Of a stretch of 64,000 nucleotides of DNA, positions 11,603 through 19,875 are shown in pieces; positions within the stretch are counted from its first letter, which is position 1, and the number at the start of each line of letters is the position of its first letter. The stretch lies in the NCBI GenBank assembly GCA_963802575.1, contig CAWDJF010000006.1, positions 496,001 through 560,000 of the forward strand. Direction: 5' to 3'. The stretch is from DATFTE01 sp963802575 (lineage in GTDB: Bacteria > Acidobacteriota > Terriglobia > Terriglobales > Acidobacteriaceae). The position numbers and the translations under genes were made by a program. Below the pieces are notes generated by a model. It worked only from the letters and a program-made list of their open reading frames with translations, did no database searches and had not been told where the DNA came from.

Positions 11603-12561
11603 GTCGGGACCAACTCCCAGCTTTCTGCAGGAAGTGCGCCAATTGGTTTGATCGCGCCGTTCAGTTGCGCATAGGTGAGTTGCTGATCTCCAAAGGTGAT
11701 CGCGACTTTGTCTCCGGGTTTCGTCGACTTGCTTTTCGAAACAGCGAGTGGATGCACTGGTCGGCGAATGGAGCTGTCGGTCGCATTGCGGTCGACCAGA
11801 ATCTGGGTGCGCTCGGCGAGATCTTGCAGAGGAATTCTGCTCAGCGCGAGTTGAGGATCAGCGACCACAGCTTCGACGATGTTGCGAAAGTGTTCGAGCA
11901 TGCGATCGACCGTCGACGCTTCGAACAGGTCGGTGCTGTATTCCGCTCTGAGCAGTAGGCCTTCCGGAACTTCGATGGTGTACCACGACATATCGAACAT
12001 CGAAGTGCCGGTGAAGATGGGAGCGCGCTCCAGACGGATTCCCGGCAGTTCCAACGCCTGCATGGGAGCATTCTGCAGGGCAAACATCACCTGAAAAATC
12101 GGGTTATAGCTCAGGCTGCGTTCGAGGTGCAATTCCTCGACGAGTCTTTCGAAAGGAAGATCCTGGTGCGCGTAACCTTCGAGCGCAATGCCGCGTATCT
12201 GCGATAGCAATTGAGAAAAGCTTTGATCGCGGGAGAGACGCGCTCGCAGCGCGAGGGTGTTGATGAAGAATCCGATGATCGGTTCGACTTCCGCTCGTGT
12301 GCGGTTGGCGATGGGCGATCCGACGACGATGTCTTCCTGCCCCGTGTAGCGGAACATCAACGTGTCGAAAGCCGCGAGCAACAGCATGAATTGGGTGACG
12401 CCTTCGCGCTGGCAGAGATCCGAAACCTTCGCGACTAATTCAGAAGGCAGGACCAAGGTGCGAATCGAACCGCGGTAAGCTCGGCACGGAGGGCGAGGAG
12501 TGTCGGTTGGGAGTTCGAGCAATGCCGGAGCGCCACGCAACTGTTCTTCCCAGTAGCCCAA
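11593..12561 (-). CDS. NRPS fragment 2: second half of condensation domain C2 and start of A1
   Basis: This open frame covers the C-terminal half of C2 (Y-T-G-Q-E-D-I-V-V-G-S-P, then H-Q-D-L-P-F-E-R-L-V-E-E-L), the linker, and the first A1 motif (L-T-Y-A-Q-L-N). Homology runs upstream of its apparent start: Q-Y-A-D-Y-A-V-W-Q-R continues in the same frame up to about 12650, interrupted by two compensating indels near 12593 and 12573 around W-L-Q-G-E-A. At its 3' end the next A-domain motif (L-A-H-F-L-Q-K) appears in a different frame, showing further indels. It is a piece of the same synthetase, not a separate gene. Confidence 0.78.
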
Positions 12562-15500
12562 CTGCTTTTGCAGGCTTCGCCTTGAAGCCAGTGCGCGTTG
12601 CCAGACAGCGTAGTCGGCATACTGAACGGTGAGTTCCGGCAGAGGAGACGGCCTGGCGATCGGTAAATGCTTTGTAAAGGGCTGCCAGTTCTTCGGAGAA
12701 CAATCCCATCGACCAACGATCGGAAGCGATGTGATGCGTGTTGAGGAGCAGCCAATGTTCAGCGGGATTCAAGCGAAATATTTTTGCGCGAACGATCGGG
12801 CCGGTGGCCAGGTTAAAGACGCTTTTCGCCTCCTGCATCACGAGGCGCTGCACCTCGACGGCGCGGTCCGCTTCAGCCAGGTAGGTTAAATCTAAGATTG
12901 GCAGTTCAATCTCGAGTTCAGCCCTGATCACCTGACACGGCTCGTTTTCCTCAACGGCAAACACCGTGCGCAGTACTTCGTGGCGTCTGACGATTTCGTT
13001 CAGGCTTCGAGCGAGAACCGACGGCTCCAGCGAGCCCTTCATGCGGAAGAGTTGAGGAAGGTTGAACGTGGTGTTGCCCGGCTCCAACTGATCGAGGAAC
13101 CAGAGACGTTGCTGCGCGAAGGAGAGCGGTAATCGGCGATCTCGCGAAGCGGGCAGGATCGCCGGAACGCTTAGTCCCTCGCCGGCGCGAAGTTGCTGGT
13201 CAACTAAGCTCGCCAGACCAGCAATCGTCGGAGCTTCGAAAATCGAGCGCAACGGAAGTTCAACGCGGAACTGTTGGCGGAGCCTGGCGAGCAGTTGTGT
13301 AGCCAACAAAGAGTGCCCGCCGAGCGCGAAGAAGTCGTCGTGAATGCCAACCTTTTCCATGTGGAGCAAGCGCTCCCAGATGCCGGCGAGCAGTTCTTCG
13401 ATCTCAGTGCTCGGAGCAACAAATGAGCCGCTGGAGGCGACCCGATTTTTCTTTTTCGACTCGATGGCGTGGGAGATCTTCGAAACTTCGCGAAACTCAT
13501 TCGCGATTTGATTTATCACAGCGCCGTTTGCGGGGACGATCCATGCTCTGTGAGTTTCGGCAGTCTCCGTCCGATCGAACGCCCACACATGATCGAGGAA
13601 GCCTTGAATCTGGGAAGTGTCGCGAGGCAACAGGAGCGAAAGAGCCTGAGGGCAGGCCGCTTGCACTTCAGTACAGTGAGCCGCGTTGTCGTCGATGTAG
13701 ATGAACCGATCGAGGCCAACCTGCAACTCATCCGAAAGAGCCTTCATACCGAGGGCAGCCGATGGTTGAGAGGCGCTGCAGGCTACAAAATGCTCCTGCC
13801 GCAACGGCGTCTCTGCACTAAATGCCGAGTAAGCATCTTCTTCAGCGCGCATGCTGGTGAGGCAAAGCAACATGCCCGCGTCGCTTTGCGCGACCGCAAA
13901 TTCCTGAAGATGTCGATCGAGAGGTACGTTATCGACACCCAGCACAATGACCTGATATGGTTCGGCCTCGATCGAGCGAATCTTGCGAGCGATCGAGGTT
14001 CCCAGCGCGTTGAAAAACTCGCTGGTGTAAGGAATGCGCCCAAGCTTGTTGCTGTAAGCGTCTTCGTAGTTCTCGACTGGATATTTTGACTGAATATCGG
14101 CCGGGGTGATGAGACTGATATTCGGCATGTTCGAGAGAGTGGCAATCAATCGCGCTTCGATTTCGTCACCATTTGCGCTTGCCGAAGAAGGACAGACACA
14201 GACCAGAAGCGGAGAGACTGAAGTCTTTACGAAGGTTTCGAGCGCGCGTGTGAGTTCGTGCAGATTCTGCTCGACCGTTCCAGCGTCGGAACTCAGCAAA
14301 TCCTGCGCGCGAACCAGTACAACCGTGCCCCCTTCATGATTTGTCGCCAGAAGGCTCGTCGGATTCAACAACTGCTGGAACACCTGGTTGTACGGAGCGA
14401 ACTTGACGGCGGAGTTGACGCCCAGTTCTTGCATCCAAAACGCAAGCGATTCTTGAAGGGGCTCCGCGGTGAATGTCGCGGCGATGGCAATCGTGCGCTT
14501 CTGTTGCAGTCTGCGAGTGCGCTCGGCTCTCTCAGCGAGGGCAGAAGACAGCGCGTAAGAATCTATGGCCGCTTCCGGATGTGCTATGAACCTGTCAATC
14601 GTGGTTACGTAATCTTTCAGAAGAAGTTGAACGGTTTCTCGCTCGAACAAGTCCGTGCTGAACTCGCACTCCAGACGCAGACCCTCAGCAGTTTCTTCTC
14701 CAATAAATCTGAGGTCGAGGAAGGCTACGTCGGTTTTCAGATCAACAAATCGAGCGTCGAGTGAGCTGCCGGCAAACTCGAATGGACGGAAATTCTGGAA
14801 CTGGAAACTGACGTTGTAAAGCGGGTTTACATTCAGCTTGCGTTCTGGATTGATTTCCTCGATCAGTTTGTCGAAGGGACATTCCTGGTGGGCGTAGGCT
14901 TGGAGGACAGTCTGTTTTTCCTGTTCGAGAATCTCCGCGGCTGTTTTTTCCTCGGAAAATGGGGAACGCAGCGCGAGAAAATTCATGAAGCAGCCAAGCA
15001 TGTTCTCGGTTTCGAGTTGATTGCGGTTGGCCGTGATAGTTCCAACCACCAGGTCGGCCTGACGAGTCCAGCGGAACAGAAGGATCTTCAGTGCCGCCAG
15101 CATGGTTACGAAGACCGTTGTGCCATGTTTCTGGCTGAACGCTTTGACCTTCTCGGACAAGTCGCCAAGTAGAACGGCCTTGGTCGATCCGCGATAGGTG
15201 GGCAGCGCAGGCCGAGGGTGATCGGCCGGCAAGATCAATTCCGTGGCCGTGCCCCGAAGCTGTGATCGCCAGTAGGCGAGCTGATTTTCGAGCACCTCGC
15301 CCTGCAACCATTTCCGTTGCCAGATCGCGTAATCGGCGTACTGAAGCGGCGACGGGGCGAGAGACGCTGGTTTCTTTTCGGTGATCGCGTTGTAAAGGGC
15401 ACCCAGTTCGTCGAAAAAGATTCCGCCGGTCCACCCGTCGCTGACAATGTGGTGCAGGACGATCAACAATACGTGATCCCGATCGCCCAGGCGAAACAAT

Positions 15501-15985
15501 CGCGCTCGCAGGACCGGACCACTGGAAAGATCGAAGGGCTTCTTGACGTCCTCAAGAGCGAGATTTCGCAATGCCGATTCCTGGTCCGGTGGCATCGTGT
15601 CACTTAGGTCGGTTTGAGGCAGAGCAATCGCCAGATGCGGAACAATCCTCTGCTCCGGCCCGTTCGCCGTCATAGCGAACGTAGTGCGCAGGACTTCGTG
15701 GCGGCCTACAAGCTGGTTCAGGCTTTCCTGCAGGGCAGCGATGTCGAGCGCACCCTTCAGACGCAGAGCGCGCGGAACGTTGTATAGCGTGCTTGCTGGA
15801 TCGAGTTCATAGAGAAACCACAAGCGTTGCTGCGCGAACGAGAGTGGAATAGTCGAATCTTTGGAACGCGCGGTGATGGGAGGAGGCGCGGCGATCGCTC
15901 CCTTCTTGCGCAGACGCTCAAGCAGCGCCCGCTTCGCCGGACTGAGTTCCGCGATCTTTTTGTCCAAATCACCGGGCAACATCAT
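12440..15985 (-). CDS. NRPS fragment 1: C1, FkbH-like domain in place of adenylation, PCP1 and start of C2
   Basis: The N-terminal piece of the synthetase. Residues 45-480 are condensation domain C1 with H-H-I-V-S-D-G at 179-185. Residues 498-805 match the FkbH-like (SGNH plus HAD-IIIC) domains found in some megasynthases: L-G-R-I-P-Y-T near 648 and F-I-Y-I-D-D-N near 762. The expected HAD loop (D-x-D-N-T-L-W) is reduced to V-L-G-V-D-N-V at 681-687 and about 20 residues after it are missing, so phosphotransfer chemistry looks lost. There is no GNAT part. PCP1 has its Ser at 892 (L-G-G-H-S-L-L). C2 begins near 950 and is in frame to about residue 1112, where a one-base shift near 12650 ends the similarity. 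The start is an ATG next to a second ATG. Confidence 0.88.
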   Translation of the reverse strand: MMLPGDLDKKIAELSPAKRALLERLRKKGAIAAPPPITARSKDSTIPLSFAQQRLWFLYELDPASTLYNVPRALRLKGALDIAALQESLNQLVGRHEVLRTTFAMTANGPEQRIVPHLAIALPQTDLSDTMPPDQESALRNLALEDVKKPFDLSSGPVLRARLFRLGDRDHVLLIVLHHIVSDGWTGGIFFDELGALYNAITEKKPASLAPSPLQYADYAIWQRKWLQGEVLENQLAYWRSQLRGTATELILPADHPRPALPTYRGSTKAVLLGDLSEKVKAFSQKHGTTVFVTMLAALKILLFRWTRQADLVVGTITANRNQLETENMLGCFMNFLALRSPFSEEKTAAEILEQEKQTVLQAYAHQECPFDKLIEEINPERKLNVNPLYNVSFQFQNFRPFEFAGSSLDARFVDLKTDVAFLDLRFIGEETAEGLRLECEFSTDLFERETVQLLLKDYVTTIDRFIAHPEAAIDSYALSSALAERAERTRRLQQKRTIAIAATFTAEPLQESLAFWMQELGVNSAVKFAPYNQVFQQLLNPTSLLATNHEGGTVVLVRAQDLLSSDAGTVEQNLHELTRALETFVKTSVSPLLVCVCPSSASANGDEIEARLIATLSNMPNISLITPADIQSKYPVENYEDAYSNKLGRIPYTSEFFNALGTSIARKIRSIEAEPYQVIVLGVDNVPLDRHLQEFAVAQSDAGMLLCLTSMRAEEDAYSAFSAETPLRQEHFVACSASQPSAALGMKALSDELQVGLDRFIYIDDNAAHCTEVQAACPQALSLLLPRDTSQIQGFLDHVWAFDRTETAETHRAWIVPANGAVINQIANEFREVSKISHAIESKKKNRVASSGSFVAPSTEIEELLAGIWERLLHMEKVGIHDDFFALGGHSLLATQLLARLRQQFRVELPLRSIFEAPTIAGLASLVDQQLRAGEGLSVPAILPASRDRRLPLSFAQQRLWFLDQLEPGNTTFNLPQLFRMKGSLEPSVLARSLNEIVRRHEVLRTVFAVEENEPCQVIRAELEIELPILDLTYLAEADRAVEVQRLVMQEAKSVFNLATGPIVRAKIFRLNPAEHWLLLNTHHIASDRWSMGLFSEELAALYKAFTDRQAVSSAGTHRSVCRLRCLATRTGFKAKPAKAVGLLGRTVAWRSGIARTPNRHSSPSVPSLPRFDSHLGPAF

Positions 15986-16039
15986 GGTTCATCCGAATTA
16001 GAGAGTTCCTTCGCAGGGTGGAACGGAAGCCACGGAAAC

Positions 16040-17086
16040 CTACCGTCCGGCGTGAACCGCCGTAACTTTCTGAACTACGGCGCGCGCCATGTCTTCCGGG
16101 CCCTTCTGCGAGTTGAAGATCAGTCCGCCCAGCACAATGCCATACGGCGCTTTGCTGGCCTCATAGGGCGCCATGATGCTCACCAGATTCTCCATGCTTC
16201 CTCCTCCCGTCAGCATCGGCAGGGTCTTGGCGATTGGCAGCTCTGAGGTGAACGTGGTGACCATCTCAGCTTCGTCCTCTTTCGAGGCGCGGTAGTAATG
16301 CGTGTTTCCGATCGGGCTGATGAATGCGTCCGTGCCGAACAGCCGGTGAAGCAACGCGTAGATCCGGTGAGTAAAACAGGTCGCGTAGATTCCCTGCATC
16401 GACAGATGTCCAAGGATCGGTACGCGCGTAGTTTTCCTGAGCTGATTCAGCGTCGGGAAGCCCATGATCGTCGGATTCGTCATCACCATGCCAATCTCGG
16501 AGCGGTTCAACACTTCGCGAAAGGCGTTGACGTCATCGAGATTGACCGCGGGAATGTAGCGGCGATTTCTCGAAGCCAGCGCTAGCCGCGTCTCAAGAGG
16601 CAGGTTGCGGAAGTCTCCCTGCATCTCGTCGTCTTTTGCGGCGTGAAAGCCTCCCGCGAGCGGTCCGGCGATGCGAGCCTCAAAAGTTTCGAGGGACGCA
16701 TCCAGATCGAGCGAGGGCTTCAGAATGGCGATCAGCAGAGGCGGACGCGAGGCGCCAAATCTTTCGAGCACCGCAGATGCGCCGAAGGCTGGTCCACCGA
16801 ACCAACTGTAAACCTCTTCGGGAAGATCAAGATCTTCAAACTGCGCCTGACCGAAAGCGCGCATGAAGGGAATCTCGCCAAACAGCACCGCAAGGAATTG
16901 ATTCACGCTGTGATCGAAGATGGCCAGCGGATAGCGAATCTTCAATTCAAGCGCGGTGGCCGACCGGCGGCTGACGTCAATCTTTGACGTGGGCAGATCT
17001 TTCAGGCGCTGCAGATCGTCTACGAACTTGTGGAGGGCTTTCTCGTCGGCATTCTCGGCGACGATCGTGAGTTCGATGTTCTGCAT
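16040..17086 (-). CDS. RuBisCO-like protein (form IV-type, divergent)
   Basis: 348 residues, shorter than typical RuBisCO large chains (about 430). The match rests on ordered landmarks of the barrel domain: F-G-G-P-x-F-G-A near 96, the first catalytic-type Lys in A-I-L-K-P-S (K123), the metal/carbamate motif K151-D-D-E154 after A-G-G-F, H227 in the G-H-x-x-M strand, and T-G-G-G at 293-296 followed by G-I-V-L-G-G. Lys, Asp and Glu of the metal site are present, but the Lys two after K123 is Ser, and residues near H227 (usually R and H) are changed. It is therefore unlikely to fix CO2; related proteins are enolases, isomerases or decarboxylases of sugar-derived substrates. It lies between the NRPS (54 bp away) and the acyl ligase (3 bp away), so a role in precursor supply is inferred. 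Confidence 0.75.
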   Translation of the reverse strand: MQNIELTIVAENADEKALHKFVDDLQRLKDLPTSKIDVSRRSATALELKIRYPLAIFDHSVNQFLAVLFGEIPFMRAFGQAQFEDLDLPEEVYSWFGGPAFGASAVLERFGASRPPLLIAILKPSLDLDASLETFEARIAGPLAGGFHAAKDDEMQGDFRNLPLETRLALASRNRRYIPAVNLDDVNAFREVLNRSEIGMVMTNPTIMGFPTLNQLRKTTRVPILGHLSMQGIYATCFTHRIYALLHRLFGTDAFISPIGNTHYYRASKEDEAEMVTTFTSELPIAKTLPMLTGGGSMENLVSIMAPYEASKAPYGIVLGGLIFNSQKGPEDMARAVVQKVTAVHAGR

Positions 17087-17089
17087 CGG

Positions 17090-18727
17090 TTAGCCTGCCC
17101 CTTGCGAACCGAGCACCCACTTCAAATTCTCGGGATCCTCGCTATTAGAGAGCCGGCGCAGGTAGTAGTCGCGCAGCACGCGGTAGAGAATTTTCTTCGT
17201 CGGTCCCTTGGGCAATTCCGGCATGTCTTCGAGACGGTTGATCACGACTACGCGCTTGGGCTGCTTGAAGCGCGCCAGAGACTTCGCGCAGTACTTGAGC
17301 AAATCGGATTCGGAAGTGGCGTTGACGTCCTTCAGCAACGCGAAAGCGCAAATTTCCTGCCCCAAAATCGCATCATCCACTCCGATGACCGCGGACTCGG
17401 TGACGTTGGGATGTTTCGAAAGCACGTTTTCAATTTCCGCTGGATAGATCTTTTCTCCGCCTTTGACGATCAGATCGTCTTTGCGGCTGCGGAAATAGTA
17501 GTGTCCATCTTTTTCGCGCAGGCCGAAATCGCCGCTGTGATACCAACCGTTGCGGAAGCGATGCGCCTGCAACTCGGGAAGCTTGTGATATCCAATGGCT
17601 ACGTTGGCGCCGCGAATACAGATTTCGCCCTCGATACCGTCAGCCACTTCAACGTCGTTATCGTCGACCACTTTCATGTCGCTGATGGGTAGAACAGTCC
17701 CGACGGAGCCAAGCTTGCGCTTGTCGGCGGGAAAGGCGTTGAAGCAGGAATAAGAGGTCGCTTCCGTCGAGCCGAAGCCTTCAAAGATAGGAACGCCGAA
17801 CCTCGCCTCGAATTTCTGCGCAAGGCTCAAGGGCAAAAGCTGCCCGCCACAGATGATTCCCTGCAGCAGTCCAGGGCGGCCATCGAAACCCATGGCCAGA
17901 ATGGCGGCGAGAATCGAAGGCATCACGCTGGTGAAGGTGGCGTTGTAGCGCTGCACCAGGGCCCAGAACGAACGCAAACTGGCCTTGGGATCGACCATGA
18001 CAATCGATCCGCCGCCCCACAACGTGGTGGTGAGCGAGACCACCAGTCCATTGTTGTGGAACAACGGGAGAATGCACAGGCTGCGGGTCTCCGGGCTGAA
18101 GTGGAACCACTCCGCCATGCCCATGCCATCGACCAGAAAATTCATGTGGCTTAGCACGACACCCTTGGGATAGCCGGTGGTTCCCGAGGTATAGATGATG
18201 GCGGCAGGCGTCGTCGGATCGACCTTGGGCAATCGTGCTTCCGCCTCGGCCACATTGACTCGCGGCAACTCGGCGACATCCGCCAGAGGCTGAAACCGCA
18301 CATCGCGCATCTCGGCAGCCATTGGCATTAGTTTGTTTTTCAACTCAGGATCGTAGAAGACCGTCGTAGCATCGCTGTTCTCGATGATGAAGCGAATCTC
18401 GGGGGCCGCTAAATCAGGATTGATGGGCACAACGGTCATGCCGAGAGCTACAGCTCCGAAGAAGATGGCGAGAAACTCGGGCGTGTTGCGAAAGATGATG
18501 CACGTCGTCGTTCCCGCATCTGCAATTAACCAATCGGAAGCAGCGAGGCTCAATTCATAAAATTGCTGGTACGTATATTTTCGATCGCTCTCTGGAAAAA
18601 CCAGAAATTCCCGCGAAGGAGCCGCTTGCGTCCTGGCTTTCAGCAACTCGTGAAAATTGGCGTAAGGCAGGTTCACCGGACTCTTCGACTGCTGGTGGGG
18701 CAGTAGTGGCAATGTGGAGACGTTCAT
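17090..18727 (-). CDS. AMP-forming acyl-CoA/acyl-ACP ligase
   Basis: ANL-superfamily enzyme that activates a carboxylic acid as acyl-AMP and transfers it to a thiol. Motifs: Y-T-S-G-T-T-G-Y-P-K-G (P-loop-like), G-F-G-S-T-E-A-T, W-Y-H-S-G-D-F-G, and K-G-G-E-K-I-Y-P-A-E-I-E, with the final catalytic Lys in G-P-T-K-K-I. I take the ATG at 18727, which overlaps the ACP stop as ATGA and signals translational coupling; a longer open frame to 18868 would run through the ACP gene. Being paired with a free-standing ACP, it probably loads an acid onto that ACP rather than onto CoA. The substrate cannot be read from sequence. The last 3 bp before the RuBisCO-like gene again suggest an operon. Confidence 0.88.
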   Translation of the reverse strand: MNVSTLPLLPHQQSKSPVNLPYANFHELLKARTQAAPSREFLVFPESDRKYTYQQFYELSLAASDWLIADAGTTTCIIFRNTPEFLAIFFGAVALGMTVVPINPDLAAPEIRFIIENSDATTVFYDPELKNKLMPMAAEMRDVRFQPLADVAELPRVNVAEAEARLPKVDPTTPAAIIYTSGTTGYPKGVVLSHMNFLVDGMGMAEWFHFSPETRSLCILPLFHNNGLVVSLTTTLWGGGSIVMVDPKASLRSFWALVQRYNATFTSVMPSILAAILAMGFDGRPGLLQGIICGGQLLPLSLAQKFEARFGVPIFEGFGSTEATSYSCFNAFPADKRKLGSVGTVLPISDMKVVDDNDVEVADGIEGEICIRGANVAIGYHKLPELQAHRFRNGWYHSGDFGLREKDGHYYFRSRKDDLIVKGGEKIYPAEIENVLSKHPNVTESAVIGVDDAILGQEICAFALLKDVNATSESDLLKYCAKSLARFKQPKRVVVINRLEDMPELPKGPTKKILYRVLRDYYLRRLSNSEDPENLKWVLGSQGAG

Positions 18728-18969
18728 TGCTTCCCCTTTAACGTGTCGTGCAGATAACGCACAAGCTTGTCGGCGGATGTAAGTTTGAAAGCTTCGTCCG
18801 CGCTGATTTCGATACCAAACTTTTTCTCGAGCGCGCTGAGCAATTGCACGTGACTGAGCGAATCCCATTCGGGAGTCGAGTTCATGGTCACCGAGCTGTC
18901 GAATTGCGGAATCTGCAAAACCTGAACAGCGATGGGAGAAACCGCAGCGTAAAGTTCTTGAACAGTCAT
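18724..18969 (-). CDS. Free-standing acyl carrier protein
   Basis: 81 residues with the carrier-protein four-helix pattern; the phosphopantetheine attachment Ser is in E-W-D-S-L-S-H-V, followed by the acidic helix II region (L-E-K-K-F-G-I-E-I). The start is set at the ATG at 18969, with AAAGG five bases upstream; a GTG two codons earlier is possible. It overlaps the ligase start by 4 bp. The D-S-L motif resembles discrete ACPs that work with ligases or FkbH-type loading enzymes more than NRPS-type PCPs (G-G-H-S). It probably carries a starter or extender unit for the NRPS. Confidence 0.88.
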   Translation of the reverse strand: MTVQELYAAVSPIAVQVLQIPQFDSSVTMNSTPEWDSLSHVQLLSALEKKFGIEISADEAFKLTSADKLVRYLHDTLKGKQ

Positions 18970-18988
18970 TCGCACCTTTCGTTTTGGA

Positions 18989-19747
18989 TCACTTGGCGAG
19001 AATTCGGGACAAGGCCTGGTAAAACTCCTCTGGGCCGCTCGTGAATTCGACAGCCACTCCGGCGGCGTCCCGTTTCACCACGTGGGCATTCACTTTGAAG
19101 AGCCCTCGCTCTGAAAGCGTCAGCGAGATTGGCCCCTCCGGAAGAAGATTAGGATCACATGCCAGGAACGCCCCAGTCGGACTGAGATATTGCGTCATCA
19201 CGGCGGTGTCTCCCTGGTTGCCGTGCCACAGGAGCGCGATTTGCACCGGAACTCCGGTGGGCAAGAAATTCTGGCTCTCCACTCGAGCGATGCGGCGGAC
19301 GCGGTCCATGCGGCGATCGATTGCTTCAAACCGCGTGGCAAAGAATTCCTCGATGATGTGCACGTTCTCTTCGACATCGGTCTTGGCCGAGAGGCAGAGC
19401 ACATTGGCGTTGTTGATCACCTTGCAATCATTTGCATCGACAGTGCTTACGCAGCGGGCGGCGTAGATGCCGCGATGTTTATTGGCAACGATGGAAACGC
19501 CGATCCCGGTGCCGCAAATGATCACGCCGATCGCGTTGTGAAACAAAGTTAAATTACAGACCCGCGAACTCATATCGACGTAGTTGTCGGGCCGGGGCTC
19601 GGTCAGGCCGGCGTCCAATACGTTCCCGAGATGGCTCAAGCTGGCCTTCAGCTTCTCACTCTGCCAGTCGGCATTGTGATCGGCGCCGTAAACCACTACG
19701 GGGCTTTGCGGAGCGGGCGACGACTTATCGGACTGCGGACTCAACAT
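18989..19747 (-). CDS. RpiB/LacAB-like sugar-phosphate isomerase fused to a PilZ-like domain
   Basis: Residues 16-145 match the RpiB family: Y-G-A-D-H at the start (normally G-S-D-H-A-G), I-C-G-T-G-I-G-V-S-I-V-A-N-K at 77-90 with the catalytic-type Cys78, and N-N-A-N-V-L-C-L. RpiB interconverts ribose-5-phosphate and ribulose-5-phosphate; relatives act on other aldose phosphates. The usual D-Y-P-D-Y is changed to D-N-Y-V-D-M. Residues 150-250 look like PilZ: R-R-I-A-R, then beta strands with Y-L-S-P-T-G where the c-di-GMP motif is D/N-x-S-x-x-G. The missing first acidic residue makes nucleotide binding uncertain. The fusion is unusual. It lies 19 bp upstream of the ACP gene. Confidence 0.75.
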   Translation of the reverse strand: MLSPQSDKSSPAPQSPVVVYGADHNADWQSEKLKASLSHLGNVLDAGLTEPRPDNYVDMSSRVCNLTLFHNAIGVIICGTGIGVSIVANKHRGIYAARCVSTVDANDCKVINNANVLCLSAKTDVEENVHIIEEFFATRFEAIDRRMDRVRRIARVESQNFLPTGVPVQIALLWHGNQGDTAVMTQYLSPTGAFLACDPNLLPEGPISLTLSERGLFKVNAHVVKRDAAGVAVEFTSGPEEFYQALSRILAK

Positions 19748-19875
19748 GGCGTCTCAGGTGGCGGACACTTCTGGCGCGATCTTGGCCTTAACTGCCGAGC
19801 ATTGTGATTAGCCCTCAATTATTGCGCGCAATGCGGGGCAAGCCGATCTCTTCCGACGGGGGAGTACTCATTCTA

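Noticed and set aside
16040..17086. Functional carbon-fixing RuBisCO
   Set aside because: The chain is short and several catalytic residues are replaced; no Calvin-cycle genes are nearby.
17090..18868. Longer start for the acyl ligase
   Set aside because: It would run through most of the ACP gene; the ATGA overlap at 18727 is the natural coupled start.
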